This document shows, in pieces, positions 25,150 through 34,657 of a stretch of 52,828 nt of DNA (its first letter is position 1; each line of letters begins with the position of its first letter). The DNA comes from Thaumarchaeota archaeon CSP1-1 (lineage in GTDB: Archaea > Thermoproteota > Nitrososphaeria > Nitrososphaerales > Nitrosopumilaceae). The stretch lies in the NCBI GenBank assembly GCA_001443365.1, contig LDXL01000010.1:1-52828 (forward strand). The letters run 5' to 3'. The notes beneath the pieces were generated by a model. The model searched no databases. It saw only the letters and a program-made list of their open reading frames with translations, and was not told the origin of the DNA. The translations under genes and the position numbers were made by a program.

Positions 25150-27899
25150 GAATCCCAAAAACCTCTAGTCATCACGTATTGTCTTTCTGCTTCGTAAATT
25201 TGCTTGTAAAGAAGCTCTTCATCTATCATATTTCTTAAAATACGTGCAGCAGTATCAGCTCCAACACCAAAACCTGATAACACAACTATAGCTGTTTTAC
25301 CAAAATTTTCAATTAAGGAGGAAACTTTCCATGCACGTTCAAATTTATGATTCTCTTCGGGGGAAATTTTTTTTCCTCCATGTTTTTTTTGGATAATCTT
25401 TTGTAAATCATAGTCAGAATAGAAAGTGGAAGTTATCTGTCTACCTTTGCAATAGGGGCATGATAAGATATCTTTCACATCTTTTGTTTCCACAACTTTT
25501 TCCCATTTACCACATCTAACGCAAACTAGTCGATGTTTAGTTTTTAATAGTCTTGTTTTAACTAAATCTAATATTCCTTTATCAATATTTGAAGGCGAAG
25601 AATAGTATTTTGTGGTGTGATCCAATATGGGTTCCGCTATTTTGGAAAATTCTAAAACATCAAACCATTTAATTTTAATTTCATCATTTTGCAATTTATT
25701 CAATATTATCTCAGTGTTTTTTAGATCATATTTATCATGAAACAATTCACGAAGTGCTTCTTTGACTAGGGGACTTTTAGAATATCTTTCATAAAGAAAT
25801 CTAGCCGATTTTCTTTCATAAATTGCTCCTCTTCCTACTACACCAAATTTTTTCGCAACGCACCATGTCCTCCAATTTACATTGTGAGTTCCTGTTAATG
25901 ATGCAGTAACTATCACTGATAGATCATACTTATCCTGTAAAATATCAGTTACTTGTTTTTCTGAAATCTTAGCTTTGGATGAGAGTACTATCCTGTAAGC
26001 ATCAGAATTTGACTCTACTAAAAATCCCAGTCTTGCTGATAGCATTGAAGAAAGTAATGTAGATAATGTAGCATTAATTTTTGAGCCAAAACATGCATGT
26101 AAAACTATAATACTTTGACTTCGAAGTGATTCTGCAACGACTGTTTTTTCATCTGGAATTGCATCTAGATTAAACTTAGGAATTATATTGTTCTGTAAAG
26201 AAATTTTGCCATCTTTTACTTTACTTCTGAATAAGCCAACTTTATTTGCTGTTTTATAATCAACTGGAATATTTTCTCCTTCCCAATATGGGACGGTTAA
26301 TCCACCAGAACGAAATGGTTCTACATTCACCTTAAATGATTTTTCATCTACATTAAGAATTCTCCATTGTAATCCTCGTAGCACAAAAACATTACCTGAA
26401 TCTCCAAAATCTCCTACGAATCGCTGATCCAATGTTCCTATAATTTTTTTCCCAACGGTATCGAAGACTTTGAATTTTAAGATATCGGGAATAGTTGAAA
26501 GATTTTCAAAATAATATCTGAAGGTACGGCCCTTCTTTTTAAGAATCATTTTTTCTCTATCAAAAAACAATAGATAATTGGAATCCATGAGATCTAATAC
26601 TGCATAAAAATCATCTAAAGTTAAATTTCTAAATGGATAAGCTTTAGTGAAAATTTCAAACGCATGATCAACTGATACTTGACCTAATTGAATGGTAATT
26701 CCTACTAAGTGATGAGCCAGAACGTCTAGGGAGCCGTCATGAATTTTTTGTTCTTCTATTGAACCCTGTTTTATTCGCTCAAGGATTGCATTTGCTTCAT
26801 ACTCATCATCAGCATTGTTTGTTACTATCAATCCTTTTGCTGAAGAACCTTTGCTATGTCTACTTCTTCCAATTCTTTGAATTAGTTTGGATACTTGTCT
26901 TGGTGAGCCATAATGAATTACCAATTCTATTGAACCTATATCTAGACCAAGTTCAAGTGAGGAAGTACAAACTACAATGCCTTTTTTTCCTTCTCTTAAG
27001 GAATCTTCAGTTTCTTCCCTAATCTGCCTTGAGAGGGACCCATGATGCAATTCAATATTTAATGTAGATTTTTCTTTGAGAATTGAAGCCAAAAATTCGG
27101 ATTCGCCCCTAGTGTTGGTAAAAAGTAGTACAGGAGACTGAAGATCTTGCTCAGTCACAAATTCAATGATGTATTGGGCTACATCAGAAATTGTTCCTTC
27201 AATGTATTTCACTTTTACGTCATATTTTCGAATTGTAGTATCTCGAATAATTTTCAATTTCCTCTTTGTACCAACAACAAATTTTCCTGATTCTTCAGGA
27301 TTTCCAATGGTTGCAGATAATCCTATCCTAGTAATTTCTAAGTTTGAATTTAGTTGAAGTCTTTCAAGACTAAGTGAAAGTTGTGAACCACGTTCATTAC
27401 CTAATAATTCATGCACTTCATCAATTACAATCCATTCTAATTCAGATAACGCATCTAACATTTTTTTCTGTGTCAATAGAATTACAAGCGTTTCTGGAGT
27501 TGTGATTAGGATGTCTGGAGGTGAATTTGAAATTTTTTTACGAGTTGATTGTGGAGTATCACCATGCCTTATTTCAATGGACAGCCCATCATTTTCTGCA
27601 TAACGAACTATTCTTCTAAAAACATCTCGATTTAGTGCGCGAAGAGGCGTAACATAAATGGCTTTTATCTTACCTAATTTCTTGGATAGTTTAATGTGAG
27701 AAAAAATTGGTATAACCGAACATTCAGTTTTTCCTGATCCGGTTGGTGCAATAACTAAAGTATCTTTTTTTTGATAGATTATTGGAACGGCTTTTTTTTG
27801 AATTTCTGTGAGTTGTTTGAATCCAAGGGAATAAAACTTGGCAATTAGATTTGGATCAAGTGGTAGGTTCGTCGCTCTGTTTTGTTCTAGCTCGCTCAT
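25146..27899 (-). CDS. lhr: Lhr-type superfamily 2 DNA helicase
   Basis: A 917-residue protein. Helicase motifs: I APTGSGKTE (about 50-60), II DEVHE, III LSATIG, V/VI region SSLELGLDIGSIELVIHYGSPRQVSKLIQRIGRSRH. A winged-helix and DUF-type core follow, then a zinc ribbon (CVRCG...CPYC) around residue 790 and a C-terminal helical part with FGVGADTAARILRN. Archaeal Lhr-group enzymes act in DNA repair or recombination. The ATG lies inside the end of a tiny upstream membrane-protein frame, suggesting coupled translation. Confidence 0.93.
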   Translation of the reverse strand: MSELEQNRATNLPLDPNLIAKFYSLGFKQLTEIQKKAVPIIYQKKDTLVIAPTGSGKTECSVIPIFSHIKLSKKLGKIKAIYVTPLRALNRDVFRRIVRYAENDGLSIEIRHGDTPQSTRKKISNSPPDILITTPETLVILLTQKKMLDALSELEWIVIDEVHELLGNERGSQLSLSLERLQLNSNLEITRIGLSATIGNPEESGKFVVGTKRKLKIIRDTTIRKYDVKVKYIEGTISDVAQYIIEFVTEQDLQSPVLLFTNTRGESEFLASILKEKSTLNIELHHGSLSRQIREETEDSLREGKKGIVVCTSSLELGLDIGSIELVIHYGSPRQVSKLIQRIGRSRHSKGSSAKGLIVTNNADDEYEANAILERIKQGSIEEQKIHDGSLDVLAHHLVGITIQLGQVSVDHAFEIFTKAYPFRNLTLDDFYAVLDLMDSNYLLFFDREKMILKKKGRTFRYYFENLSTIPDILKFKVFDTVGKKIIGTLDQRFVGDFGDSGNVFVLRGLQWRILNVDEKSFKVNVEPFRSGGLTVPYWEGENIPVDYKTANKVGLFRSKVKDGKISLQNNIIPKFNLDAIPDEKTVVAESLRSQSIIVLHACFGSKINATLSTLLSSMLSARLGFLVESNSDAYRIVLSSKAKISEKQVTDILQDKYDLSVIVTASLTGTHNVNWRTWCVAKKFGVVGRGAIYERKSARFLYERYSKSPLVKEALRELFHDKYDLKNTEIILNKLQNDEIKIKWFDVLEFSKIAEPILDHTTKYYSSPSNIDKGILDLVKTRLLKTKHRLVCVRCGKWEKVVETKDVKDILSCPYCKGRQITSTFYSDYDLQKIIQKKHGGKKISPEENHKFERAWKVSSLIENFGKTAIVVLSGFGVGADTAARILRNMIDEELLYKQIYEAERQYVMTRGFWDS

Positions 27900-27975
27900 A
27901 AACCATTACGCCAACAAGCCCAATTGCAAAAAGAATAACTGTGATTGTAGGAATAGAATCAAAAATTCCTGCCAT
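27856..27975 (-). CDS. Single-pass membrane miniprotein, 39 aa
   Basis: An ATG frame of 39 residues starting MAGIFDSIPTITVILFAIGL, with one strongly hydrophobic helix (about residues 9-25) and a positively charged cytoplasmic-type tail (YERARTKQSDE). It lies 22 nt after the RadB-like stop and its last 44 nt overlap the start of lhr in another frame. TATA-like sequence lies upstream. The clean N-out/C-in helix pattern supports a real gene, but it is short enough to be chance. Confidence 0.5.
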   Translation of the reverse strand: MAGIFDSIPTITVILFAIGLVGVMVYERARTKQSDEPTT

Positions 27976-27997
27976 ATTTTATCTCTTATATCCAAGG

Positions 27998-28663
27998 TTA
28001 AATATCTTCGTAAGATGAATCTACCAAACCTTCTTTAGTTATTTGGTACACAAATTCCTTTTTTTGTAGAAATGAAGGAAATATTTCACCAAAATATTTT
28101 GTTTCTTTTTTTAATAATTTAATTTTTATATGTGTAAACATGCTTATTGGTTTAGCTAAGTTTTCTTTTTCTAAATCATCAATTTGTCGAATCATGTTTG
28201 TAACTATTATTGGTAATTTTTTTTGTATAGAGATAAAAGATAACTCATGCATATACTCCATAAAAGTTACATTCTTTTCTAAATTTTGATCTTCTTTATT
28301 AAATTCAAATGAGAATAAATCAGTAACATTATCAATTACAACTAAAGAAAAATTAGTTTCTTTAATCTTGGATAAATATTGAATCTGTTCGCTGGCATTT
28401 GTGATTCTTCCAACCTTTACTCTATCTAGCATATTATGTTCTAGATTACGAGTTTTAATCATGTCAAGCATTCGTTCTGGTCTAAACTGTCCTGTTGTGT
28501 CCTGAAAAAGAACCTGCCCACCGTGTAATAGTGAATTTATAGTAATTTGCATAGCAAGTTGAGTTTTTCCAGTACCAGTAGCTCCAAAAATATCAGTGAT
28601 TATTCCACTTTTAATGCCACCACCAAGAAAATGATCTAATTTTTTGATTCCTGTACTTATCAT
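27998..28663 (-). CDS. radB: RecA-superfamily ATPase, RadB-like recombination mediator
   Basis: A protein of about 221 residues when started at ATG 28663 (MISTGIKKLDHFLGGGI), the usual beginning of RadA/RadB/KaiC-like proteins; a start at 28684 would add seven unconserved residues. Walker A is GATGTGKTQ and Walker B LVVIDNV. It lacks the N-terminal HhH domain of RadA, which fits RadB-type paralogues that help RadA load on ssDNA. It sits close to RPA and Lhr genes, all DNA-repair functions. Another RecA-like paralogue is possible. Confidence 0.75.
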   Translation of the reverse strand: MISTGIKKLDHFLGGGIKSGIITDIFGATGTGKTQLAMQITINSLLHGGQVLFQDTTGQFRPERMLDMIKTRNLEHNMLDRVKVGRITNASEQIQYLSKIKETNFSLVVIDNVTDLFSFEFNKEDQNLEKNVTFMEYMHELSFISIQKKLPIIVTNMIRQIDDLEKENLAKPISMFTHIKIKLLKKETKYFGEIFPSFLQKKEFVYQITKEGLVDSSYEDI

Positions 28664-28768
28664 ATGTAAATATGTAAATAACATTAGAAAATTAAAGCAA
28701 TTTCTTTACGAAAATGATGTGGGCAAGGCTTTTATGCTGGATAAAAAGGAAAGCAGATTGAACAATCG

Positions 28769-29011
28769 TTGTCACAGACAAGCGCAAAGAGACCACTCAC
28801 AACTCTCCAGAAAAATACCAAGAAAAATGTCATAGTTAGACTGAAGAATGAAGTAGAGTACAAAGGGAAGATGGATAACGTAGATTCTTACATGAATTTG
28901 ATAATGACAGATGCTGAAGAGCTAAAGGATGATAAAGTTATTGCAAATTATGGTAGGGTTATCGTGAGAGGAAATAACGTATTATTTATCAAATTAGAAA
29001 GTGATCTATAA
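28769..29011 (+). CDS. LSm/Sm-like RNA-binding protein (SmAP)
   Basis: An 80-residue protein starting at TTG (MSQTSAKRPL). It contains Sm1 (VIVRLKNEVEYKGKMDNVDSYMNLIMTDAEE) and Sm2 (YGRVIVRGNNVLFIKL, with the RG pair). Archaeal SmAPs form heptameric rings binding U-rich RNA. It lies 10 nt upstream of metK and is probably co-transcribed with it; it is divergent from radB. Confidence 0.95.
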   Translation: MSQTSAKRPLTTLQKNTKKNVIVRLKNEVEYKGKMDNVDSYMNLIMTDAEELKDDKVIANYGRVIVRGNNVLFIKLESDL

Positions 29012-29021
29012 TTAAAAAAGG

Positions 29022-30197
29022 GTGTTCAAGGTGGTAAGAAGTTTTCTTTTTACTTCAGAATCTGTAACTGAAGGTCATCCAGACAAGGTTTGCGATCAGA
29101 TTTCTGATGCAATTTTAGATGAATATCTTAGACAAGATCCTGATTCCAGAGTTGCTGTAGAAACAATGGCTACTACTGGATTTGTAGTGGTAGCTGGTGA
29201 AGTTACATCTAAAGCAAAATTTAATGAAAAAGCACAGGATGAACTAGTTAGAAAAGTAATTCGAGAAATTGGTTACGACAAACCTGAATTAGAATTTGAT
29301 GCAAATACCTGTGAGATTATGTTAAGATTACATGCTCAAAGTCCAGATATTAGTCAAGGAATTACAGCTACGGATGATAAAGATCAAGGAGCAGGGGACC
29401 AAGGTTTGATGTTTGGTTACGCAACAAATGAAACTGAAGAACTTATGCCCATGCCAATTATTCTTGCTCACAAATTAACAAAAAAACTTTCAGATGTTAG
29501 AAAATCAAAGGAATTACCTTGGGTAAGACCTGATGGAAAATCTCAGGTTTCTGTTCAATATGAAGATGGGAAACCTAAAAAAATTGAAACTATAGTATTA
29601 TCAACACAACATGCACCAAATGTTTCAAATTCTGAGATAACAAATGCTCTGATAGAGAAAGTTATCAAACCTGTTTGTGGAAGTTTATGGAATGATAAGA
29701 TAAAGATTCATGTAAATCCCACTGGTAAGTTTGAAATTGGTGGACCCCATGGTGACACAGGTCTTACTGGGAGAAAGATAATTGTTGATACATACGGTGG
29801 ACAAGGAAGACATGGCGGAGGTGCATTTTCTGGCAAAGATCCATCAAAAGTAGATAGATCCGCATGTTACATGTGTCGTTATATTGCAAAAAACATTGTT
29901 GCTGCAGGTTTGGCTGATAAATGCGAGGTACAAGTTGCTTATGCAATTGGAGTGGCTTACCCAGTATCTCTTATGGTAAATACATTTGATACAGGAAAGA
30001 TTCCTGAGGAAGATATTGAAAACATTGTTAGAAAAAACTTTGATATGAGACCTTCTGCTATAATTTCACAGTTAGATTTGAAAAAACCATTCTATAGGAA
30101 AACTGCAGCCTATGGACATTTTGGAAGAAACGAACCAGAATTCAAGTGGGAAAATACTGATAAAGCTAATTTATTACGACAAGCTGCAGGATTATAA
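29022..30197 (+). CDS. metK: S-adenosylmethionine synthetase, bacterial type
   Basis: A protein of about 390 residues with the classic MetK motifs: [57 protein letters not shown] and [17 protein letters not shown]. It makes SAM from methionine and ATP. Most archaea use a very divergent MAT instead, so this is a bacterial-type enzyme, as reported for Thaumarchaeota and suggestive of ancient transfer. A GTG at 29031 ([11 protein letters not shown]), preceded by AAGG, is an alternative to the GTG at 29022. Confidence 0.98.
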   Translation: MFKVVRSFLFTSESVTEGHPDKVCDQISDAILDEYLRQDPDSRVAVETMATTGFVVVAGEVTSKAKFNEKAQDELVRKVIREIGYDKPELEFDANTCEIMLRLHAQSPDISQGITATDDKDQGAGDQGLMFGYATNETEELMPMPIILAHKLTKKLSDVRKSKELPWVRPDGKSQVSVQYEDGKPKKIETIVLSTQHAPNVSNSEITNALIEKVIKPVCGSLWNDKIKIHVNPTGKFEIGGPHGDTGLTGRKIIVDTYGGQGRHGGGAFSGKDPSKVDRSACYMCRYIAKNIVAAGLADKCEVQVAYAIGVAYPVSLMVNTFDTGKIPEEDIENIVRKNFDMRPSAIISQLDLKKPFYRKTAAYGHFGRNEPEFKWENTDKANLLRQAAGL

Positions 30198-31049
30198 TAT
30201 CTCTCTGATTTTTTTAAATTTAAAGTCACATAATTTTTTCAGTTTGTTATGATTACCTACAAAATCACCAATCATGATATTAAGATCATCTACACCATAC
30301 TTACTTGCTGGATTGTGTAGAGCATCATAATATGCATGTTCAAGATCCATATTTTCAATTTTGAGTTTAGTTTTCCCTTTGAATAGATTGACAAATTCTT
30401 TGAAAGTTACTGTTTCTGGTCCCACTAATTCTATAATTTTATTAGAAAATTTTTTTGAAATTACTGAATTATAAATTACTTTTGCAACATCGTTAACAAA
30501 AATTGGTTGAAGATGATATTTTCCTGAACCTGGAATTATTATCTTTCCTGATTTGATTTGGTCATTAAGATTCTTTGTTAATGGATCATTTTTTCCAATA
30601 ATATAAGATGCTCTCAGTATTGTATAATCTAATCCAGATGTAATTATTTCATTTTCAGCTTTATACTTTGAAATGAAATAGGATGAGACAGTATTATTGG
30701 ATACTCCAAGACCACTAATATACACAATTTTTTTGATTTTTGTTTTCTTACAAAGTTGAAGTACTTTTTTTGTTAGTTCTACATTAACAGATTCATAAGT
30801 AGACTTGATGGTTTGCCGTCCTGTTCCAATTAAATGAATAAGCGCATCACAGTTTTTCAGCTTACTCGAAATATAATTAATGTTGAAATCTGGTGAAATA
30901 ATTTTAGATTCATATTTATTATTTAAAAAATTTTTTCTAGAAATACCAAAAAGCATTACACCCTTTTTGTGTAGTAAATTTCTAGTATTTTTTCCTACAA
31001 ATCCATTTGCGCCGGTTACTGCTATTCGTAATTCTTTAGATTTAATCAT
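30192..31049 (-). CDS. NAD(P)-binding epimerase/dehydratase, atypical SDR (NDUFA9-like)
   Basis: A protein of about 285 residues started at ATG 31049 ([22 protein letters not shown]). An upstream ATG at 31103 would run into the divergent cbiD gene, so it is less likely. The TGANGFVG motif binds NAD(P). The region [30 protein letters not shown] gives the SDR Tyr-x3-Lys, and the rest ([24 protein letters not shown]) matches the NDUFA9/YfcH-like group. The substrate is unknown. It is convergent with metK, overlapping by 6 bp. Confidence 0.85.
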   Translation of the reverse strand: MIKSKELRIAVTGANGFVGKNTRNLLHKKGVMLFGISRKNFLNNKYESKIISPDFNINYISSKLKNCDALIHLIGTGRQTIKSTYESVNVELTKKVLQLCKKTKIKKIVYISGLGVSNNTVSSYFISKYKAENEIITSGLDYTILRASYIIGKNDPLTKNLNDQIKSGKIIIPGSGKYHLQPIFVNDVAKVIYNSVISKKFSNKIIELVGPETVTFKEFVNLFKGKTKLKIENMDLEHAYYDALHNPASKYGVDDLNIMIGDFVGNHNKLKKLCDFKFKKIREIL

Positions 31050-31091
31050 CCTCGAGATAAGAGTAAATACGCAAAATAAATCAATTTCAGT

Positions 31092-32186
31092 GTGGCCGAA
31101 CAACAGGAATCAAAAGAAAAGCTTAGAACTGGGTTCACAACAGGAACAGCTGCTGCTGCTTCATCAAAGGCTGCAGTATTAGCGATATTAAATCAAAAAA
31201 ATATAGAATCTGTTGAAGTCACTCTTCCTAAAGGAAATTCAATTCCTATTAAAATTCTAAATTGTGAATTTAACGAAAGTAAAGCCAAGTGTTCGGTAAT
31301 AAAAGATGGTGGAGATGACCCCGACGTTACTCATGGTGCAGAAATCATTGTAGATGTTACTTTGACCCCAAATGTAAATCAAATTGAAATTGATGGAGGA
31401 AAAGGAGTAGGAATTGTAACAAAACCTGGTCTTGGATTAGAAATTAATAAACCAGCAATTAATCCAACGCCAAAAAAAATGATTATTGAAAACATAACTG
31501 AAGTGGCAAAACATATTCTTCTAAAGAATGGAATCAAGATTGTAATATCAGTACCAAAAGGAAAGGAATTAGCATTAAAGACGGATAATCCAAGACTGGG
31601 GATTTTGGGTGGTATTTCGATATTAGGTACTAGCGGTATAGTGATTCCATATTCAACTGCATCATTTGCTGCATCAATAAGACAGAATCTAGATGTAAGT
31701 TTAGCAATGGGCAACGATATTGTTGTACTAACAACTGGTGGACGAAGCGAAGAATTTGCAAAGAAGATAGTTGATTTACCAGAACATTCCTTTGTTCAAA
31801 TGGGAGATTTTGCTGGTTATACCATACAACAGTGTGCAAAAAAAGAAATCAGAAAAGCATACGTTGCAGGATTTATTGGAAAATTTGCAAAGATGGCAGC
31901 AGGAGTAAAACAAACTCATGTAAAGGGCTCCAAAGTCGATACAAATTTTCTTGCAGGCTTAGCTGAGAAATGCGGAGCAGAGGAAAAAACAATTGAAAAA
32001 ATACGAAACGCAAATACTGCCAGACACGTACAAGATATAGTTGTTGAAAACAAGGTAAAAGGATTTTTTGATGAAGTGTGTTTACAGGTCTACAAACAAA
32101 TGAGAAGTCATTCAGAAGAAAAGGTACCAATTGATGTGATACTTTTTGATTTTGATGGCAAGATTTTGGGAAGGCATCCTGTATAG
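31092..32186 (+). CDS. cbiD: Cobalt-precorrin-5B (C1)-methyltransferase CbiD
   Basis: A 364-residue protein starting at GTG. It has the CbiD hallmark RTGFTTGTAAAASSKAA near the N-terminus, DGGDDPDVTHGAEI, and GNDIVVLTTGGRSEEFA. It acts in the anaerobic (early-cobalt) corrin route after CbiG. It is first of a tight same-strand series cbiD-cbiG-cbiX-cbiC. Confidence 0.97.
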   Translation: MAEQQESKEKLRTGFTTGTAAAASSKAAVLAILNQKNIESVEVTLPKGNSIPIKILNCEFNESKAKCSVIKDGGDDPDVTHGAEIIVDVTLTPNVNQIEIDGGKGVGIVTKPGLGLEINKPAINPTPKKMIIENITEVAKHILLKNGIKIVISVPKGKELALKTDNPRLGILGGISILGTSGIVIPYSTASFAASIRQNLDVSLAMGNDIVVLTTGGRSEEFAKKIVDLPEHSFVQMGDFAGYTIQQCAKKEIRKAYVAGFIGKFAKMAAGVKQTHVKGSKVDTNFLAGLAEKCGAEEKTIEKIRNANTARHVQDIVVENKVKGFFDEVCLQVYKQMRSHSEEKVPIDVILFDFDGKILGRHPV

Positions 32187-32221
32187 TAAGGTATTTTATT
32201 AAATTAATAGGGATCGGATCC

Positions 32222-33280
32222 GTGGAAAAAGTATCAATTCTTGCTATCACAAAAAATGGAATAAAGATTGGATTAGAACTAAAAAAATCATCATCTTCAT
32301 GGAAAATTTATGCACCATCTAAATTTTCAGACAATAATCCACAAATAGTTTGGTATTCAGAGGCAACTTCTAACAAAATTGCAGAACTTTTCAAAACAAA
32401 TGATGCGCTTGTTTGTATTTTTTCATTAGGTGCGGTAATCAGACTAATATCACCATACATTAAAGACAAAAAAACTGATCCAGCAGTTTTGGTAATAGAT
32501 GACAAGGCAAAGTTTGTGATAAGTATTTTGTCTGGACATATTGGTGGTGCCAATCAGCTTACAGAAGAAATCGCAAGTAAACTTGGGAGTATTGCAGTTG
32601 TGACTACAGCAGCTGATGTAAATAAAACAATTGCAGTAGATCTCTTAGGAAAAGAGTTAGGTTGGAAGATAGATGATGACTCTACAGTTACTAAAGTTAG
32701 TGCTTTTATGGTAAATGAAGAAAAAATTGGAGTTTTTCAAGATGCTGGAAATAAAGATTGGTGGAATAAAAAATTGCCAATAAATGTAACGATATATTCT
32801 TCTATTGAAGAGTTGAAAAATTCACAATCAAAAGGATTTTTGATAATCACTGATAAAGAGGTTGAAGATCCAGAAATTTTAGAAAATTCAGTTGTTTATA
32901 GACCTCCGACTCTTGTAGTTGGAGTAGGTTTGCATGGGGATACTACAAAAGAAACTATCAGAGAAGGTTTGAATTTCTGTCTTAAAAAATACAAACTTAA
33001 TGCTAAATCAGTTGCAAAACTCGTTTCAATTAAGAAAAAACAGGACGTACAAGGACTAATCGATTTGGGAAAGGAAATGAATGTTCCAATTCAGTATTTT
33101 GAAAAAGAAGAATTGGCAACAATAGAAATACCAAATCCCTCTGAGACAGTTCAGGCGTTTGAAGGAACTCCAAGTGTTTCTGAAGCAGCTGCCATTAAAA
33201 GTTCTAATGGCAAGTTAATTGTTGAAAAACAAAAATTTCCTCCAAATTTGACAATTGCCATAGCGAGGATTCCAAATTGA
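32222..33280 (+). CDS. cbiG: Cobalt-precorrin-5A hydrolase CbiG
   Basis: A 352-residue protein starting at GTG. The N-terminal and central domains carry IFSLGAVIRLISPYIKDKKTDPAVLVIDD and SGHIGGANQLTEEIA; the C-terminal CobE/GbiG domain begins TLVVGVGLHGDTTKETI. It opens the delta-lactone ring of cobalt-precorrin-5A, releasing acetaldehyde. The stop overlaps the TTG start of cbiX by 4 nt, indicating coupling. Confidence 0.96.
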   Translation: MEKVSILAITKNGIKIGLELKKSSSSWKIYAPSKFSDNNPQIVWYSEATSNKIAELFKTNDALVCIFSLGAVIRLISPYIKDKKTDPAVLVIDDKAKFVISILSGHIGGANQLTEEIASKLGSIAVVTTAADVNKTIAVDLLGKELGWKIDDDSTVTKVSAFMVNEEKIGVFQDAGNKDWWNKKLPINVTIYSSIEELKNSQSKGFLIITDKEVEDPEILENSVVYRPPTLVVGVGLHGDTTKETIREGLNFCLKKYKLNAKSVAKLVSIKKKQDVQGLIDLGKEMNVPIQYFEKEELATIEIPNPSETVQAFEGTPSVSEAAAIKSSNGKLIVEKQKFPPNLTIAIARIPN

Positions 33281-34029
33281 AGCGAGGAGTTTTACTAATT
33301 GATAGAGGTAGTAGAGAAAAGGAAGCAAAAGAAGAACTAGATTTTATTTGTAAAAAGATAAAAGAAAAAGGAAATTATGTTTTTTCTGATTATTGTTTTT
33401 TAGAAGTATTACCTCCATTTATCGAAGAAGGAGTAAAAAAATGCCTAAAGCAGGATATTGAAGCACTAACAATAGTTCCTTACTTTTTGTATCCAGGAAA
33501 AAAGGTCAAAGCAGCAGTAAATGATGCAATAAAATTCCAGTCAGAAACTGATGTAAAATTTGTTATCTCAAAGCCAATGTCCATGCACAAAACCATGACA
33601 GAATTAGTAGAAAATAGAGTTACATCAGCACTTGAAAAAAATAACATATCTCTAGCTAAGAAAGAAGTTGATGTTTTGATTATTGGTCATGGGAGTAAAG
33701 ATCCAAATGCCCATCTTTCTATCAAATATGTGGTTGATGGTTTGACGAATACTTTTAGAAACATTAGCCATTGTTTTTTAGAAATTGAAGAGCCCAACAT
33801 TCAACAAGGAATAGAAAAATGTCAAAAAGATAATCCAGAGGTTTTGGTAGTTGTGTTTTATTTTTTACATAAGGGTGCCCATGTAAAGAGAGACATTTAC
33901 GAGGATCTTAATCCAGCAATTGAAAAATCTCACTTAAAGAAGGTGTTGACTACTGAACATATTGGAACTGATGAGAAAATGATTGATTTGATATTAGAAA
34001 GAGCGAGAGAGGTAGAACATGCAAACTGA
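33277..34029 (+). CDS. cbiX: Two-domain sirohydrochlorin cobaltochelatase CbiX, N-terminal half degenerate
   Basis: A 250-residue protein starting at TTG and made of two CbiX/SirB domains (about 1-125 and 130-250). In the C-terminal copy both metal-binding histidines are present: GHGS (H138) and GAHVKRD (H202). In the N-terminal copy the equivalents are DRGS (R10) and GKKV (K76), so that half has lost both histidines. CbiX inserts cobalt into sirohydrochlorin. A single domain with its histidine pair is known to be enough for catalysis in related chelatases, so the C-terminal half is probably the active one. It overlaps cbiG by 4 and cbiC by 11 nt. Confidence 0.9.
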   Translation: MKRGVLLIDRGSREKEAKEELDFICKKIKEKGNYVFSDYCFLEVLPPFIEEGVKKCLKQDIEALTIVPYFLYPGKKVKAAVNDAIKFQSETDVKFVISKPMSMHKTMTELVENRVTSALEKNNISLAKKEVDVLIIGHGSKDPNAHLSIKYVVDGLTNTFRNISHCFLEIEEPNIQQGIEKCQKDNPEVLVVVFYFLHKGAHVKRDIYEDLNPAIEKSHLKKVLTTEHIGTDEKMIDLILERAREVEHAN

Positions 34030-34657
34030 AAAAGGACAATCTATTGAAGATCAAAGCATGGAAATAATTGAAAGGGAGATTGGTTCTCATCAATATGATA
34101 AGTTAGAGTGGTCCATTGTTAGACGTGTCATCCATGCCACTGCAGATTTTGATTTTGCAAAGGATAATAAAATAATCTTTCACAAAGATGCAATCAAAAG
34201 TGGTATTAATGCTCTAAGAAATGGCTGTAATCTAATTGTAGATGTTAATGGTGTAATTGGTGGTTTAAACAAACAAAACTTGAATGAGTTTGGAAATAAT
34301 ACAATATGCAATATATCAAACCCAATAATTGTAGAAGAGGCAAAAAAATACAATAAAACAAGAGCCCAAACATCAATGAGAATGGCTGCATCAGAAATGA
34401 ATGGAGGAATTGTTGTAATTGGTAATGCACCTACAGCACTTTTAGAAGTAATTCAGATGATTCAGGAAGGGGTAACGACTCCAGCACTAATTATTGGAAT
34501 ACCTGTTGGTTTTGTATCATCTCCAGAATCAAAAGAGGCACTTCAGGCATTAGATGTACCATTTATCACAAATAAGGGCAGAAAAGGTGGCAGCCCGTGT
34601 GCATCTGCTATAGTTAATGCTCTTTTCAAGCTTTTACGAGAAAGTTCATCTTCTTGA
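34019..34657 (+). CDS. cbiC: Cobalt-precorrin-8 methylmutase (CbiC/CobH)
   Basis: A 212-residue protein with the CbiC catalytic histidine in RRVIHATADFDF (H39), the NGVIGGLNK loop, TRAQTSMRMAASEMNGGIVVIGNAPTALLEV and the GIPVGFVS segment. It moves the C11 methyl to C12, giving cobyrinate. It is the last of the cbiD-G-X-C run; its end overlaps the convergent cbiA by 12 bp. Confidence 0.97.
   Translation: MQTEKGQSIEDQSMEIIEREIGSHQYDKLEWSIVRRVIHATADFDFAKDNKIIFHKDAIKSGINALRNGCNLIVDVNGVIGGLNKQNLNEFGNNTICNISNPIIVEEAKKYNKTRAQTSMRMAASEMNGGIVVIGNAPTALLEVIQMIQEGVTTPALIIGIPVGFVSSPESKEALQALDVPFITNKGRKGGSPCASAIVNALFKLLRESSSS

Noticed and set aside
30880-31182. 100-codon plus-strand frame spanning the epimerase start and cbiD start
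   Set aside because: It overlaps two well-supported genes and shows no family features.
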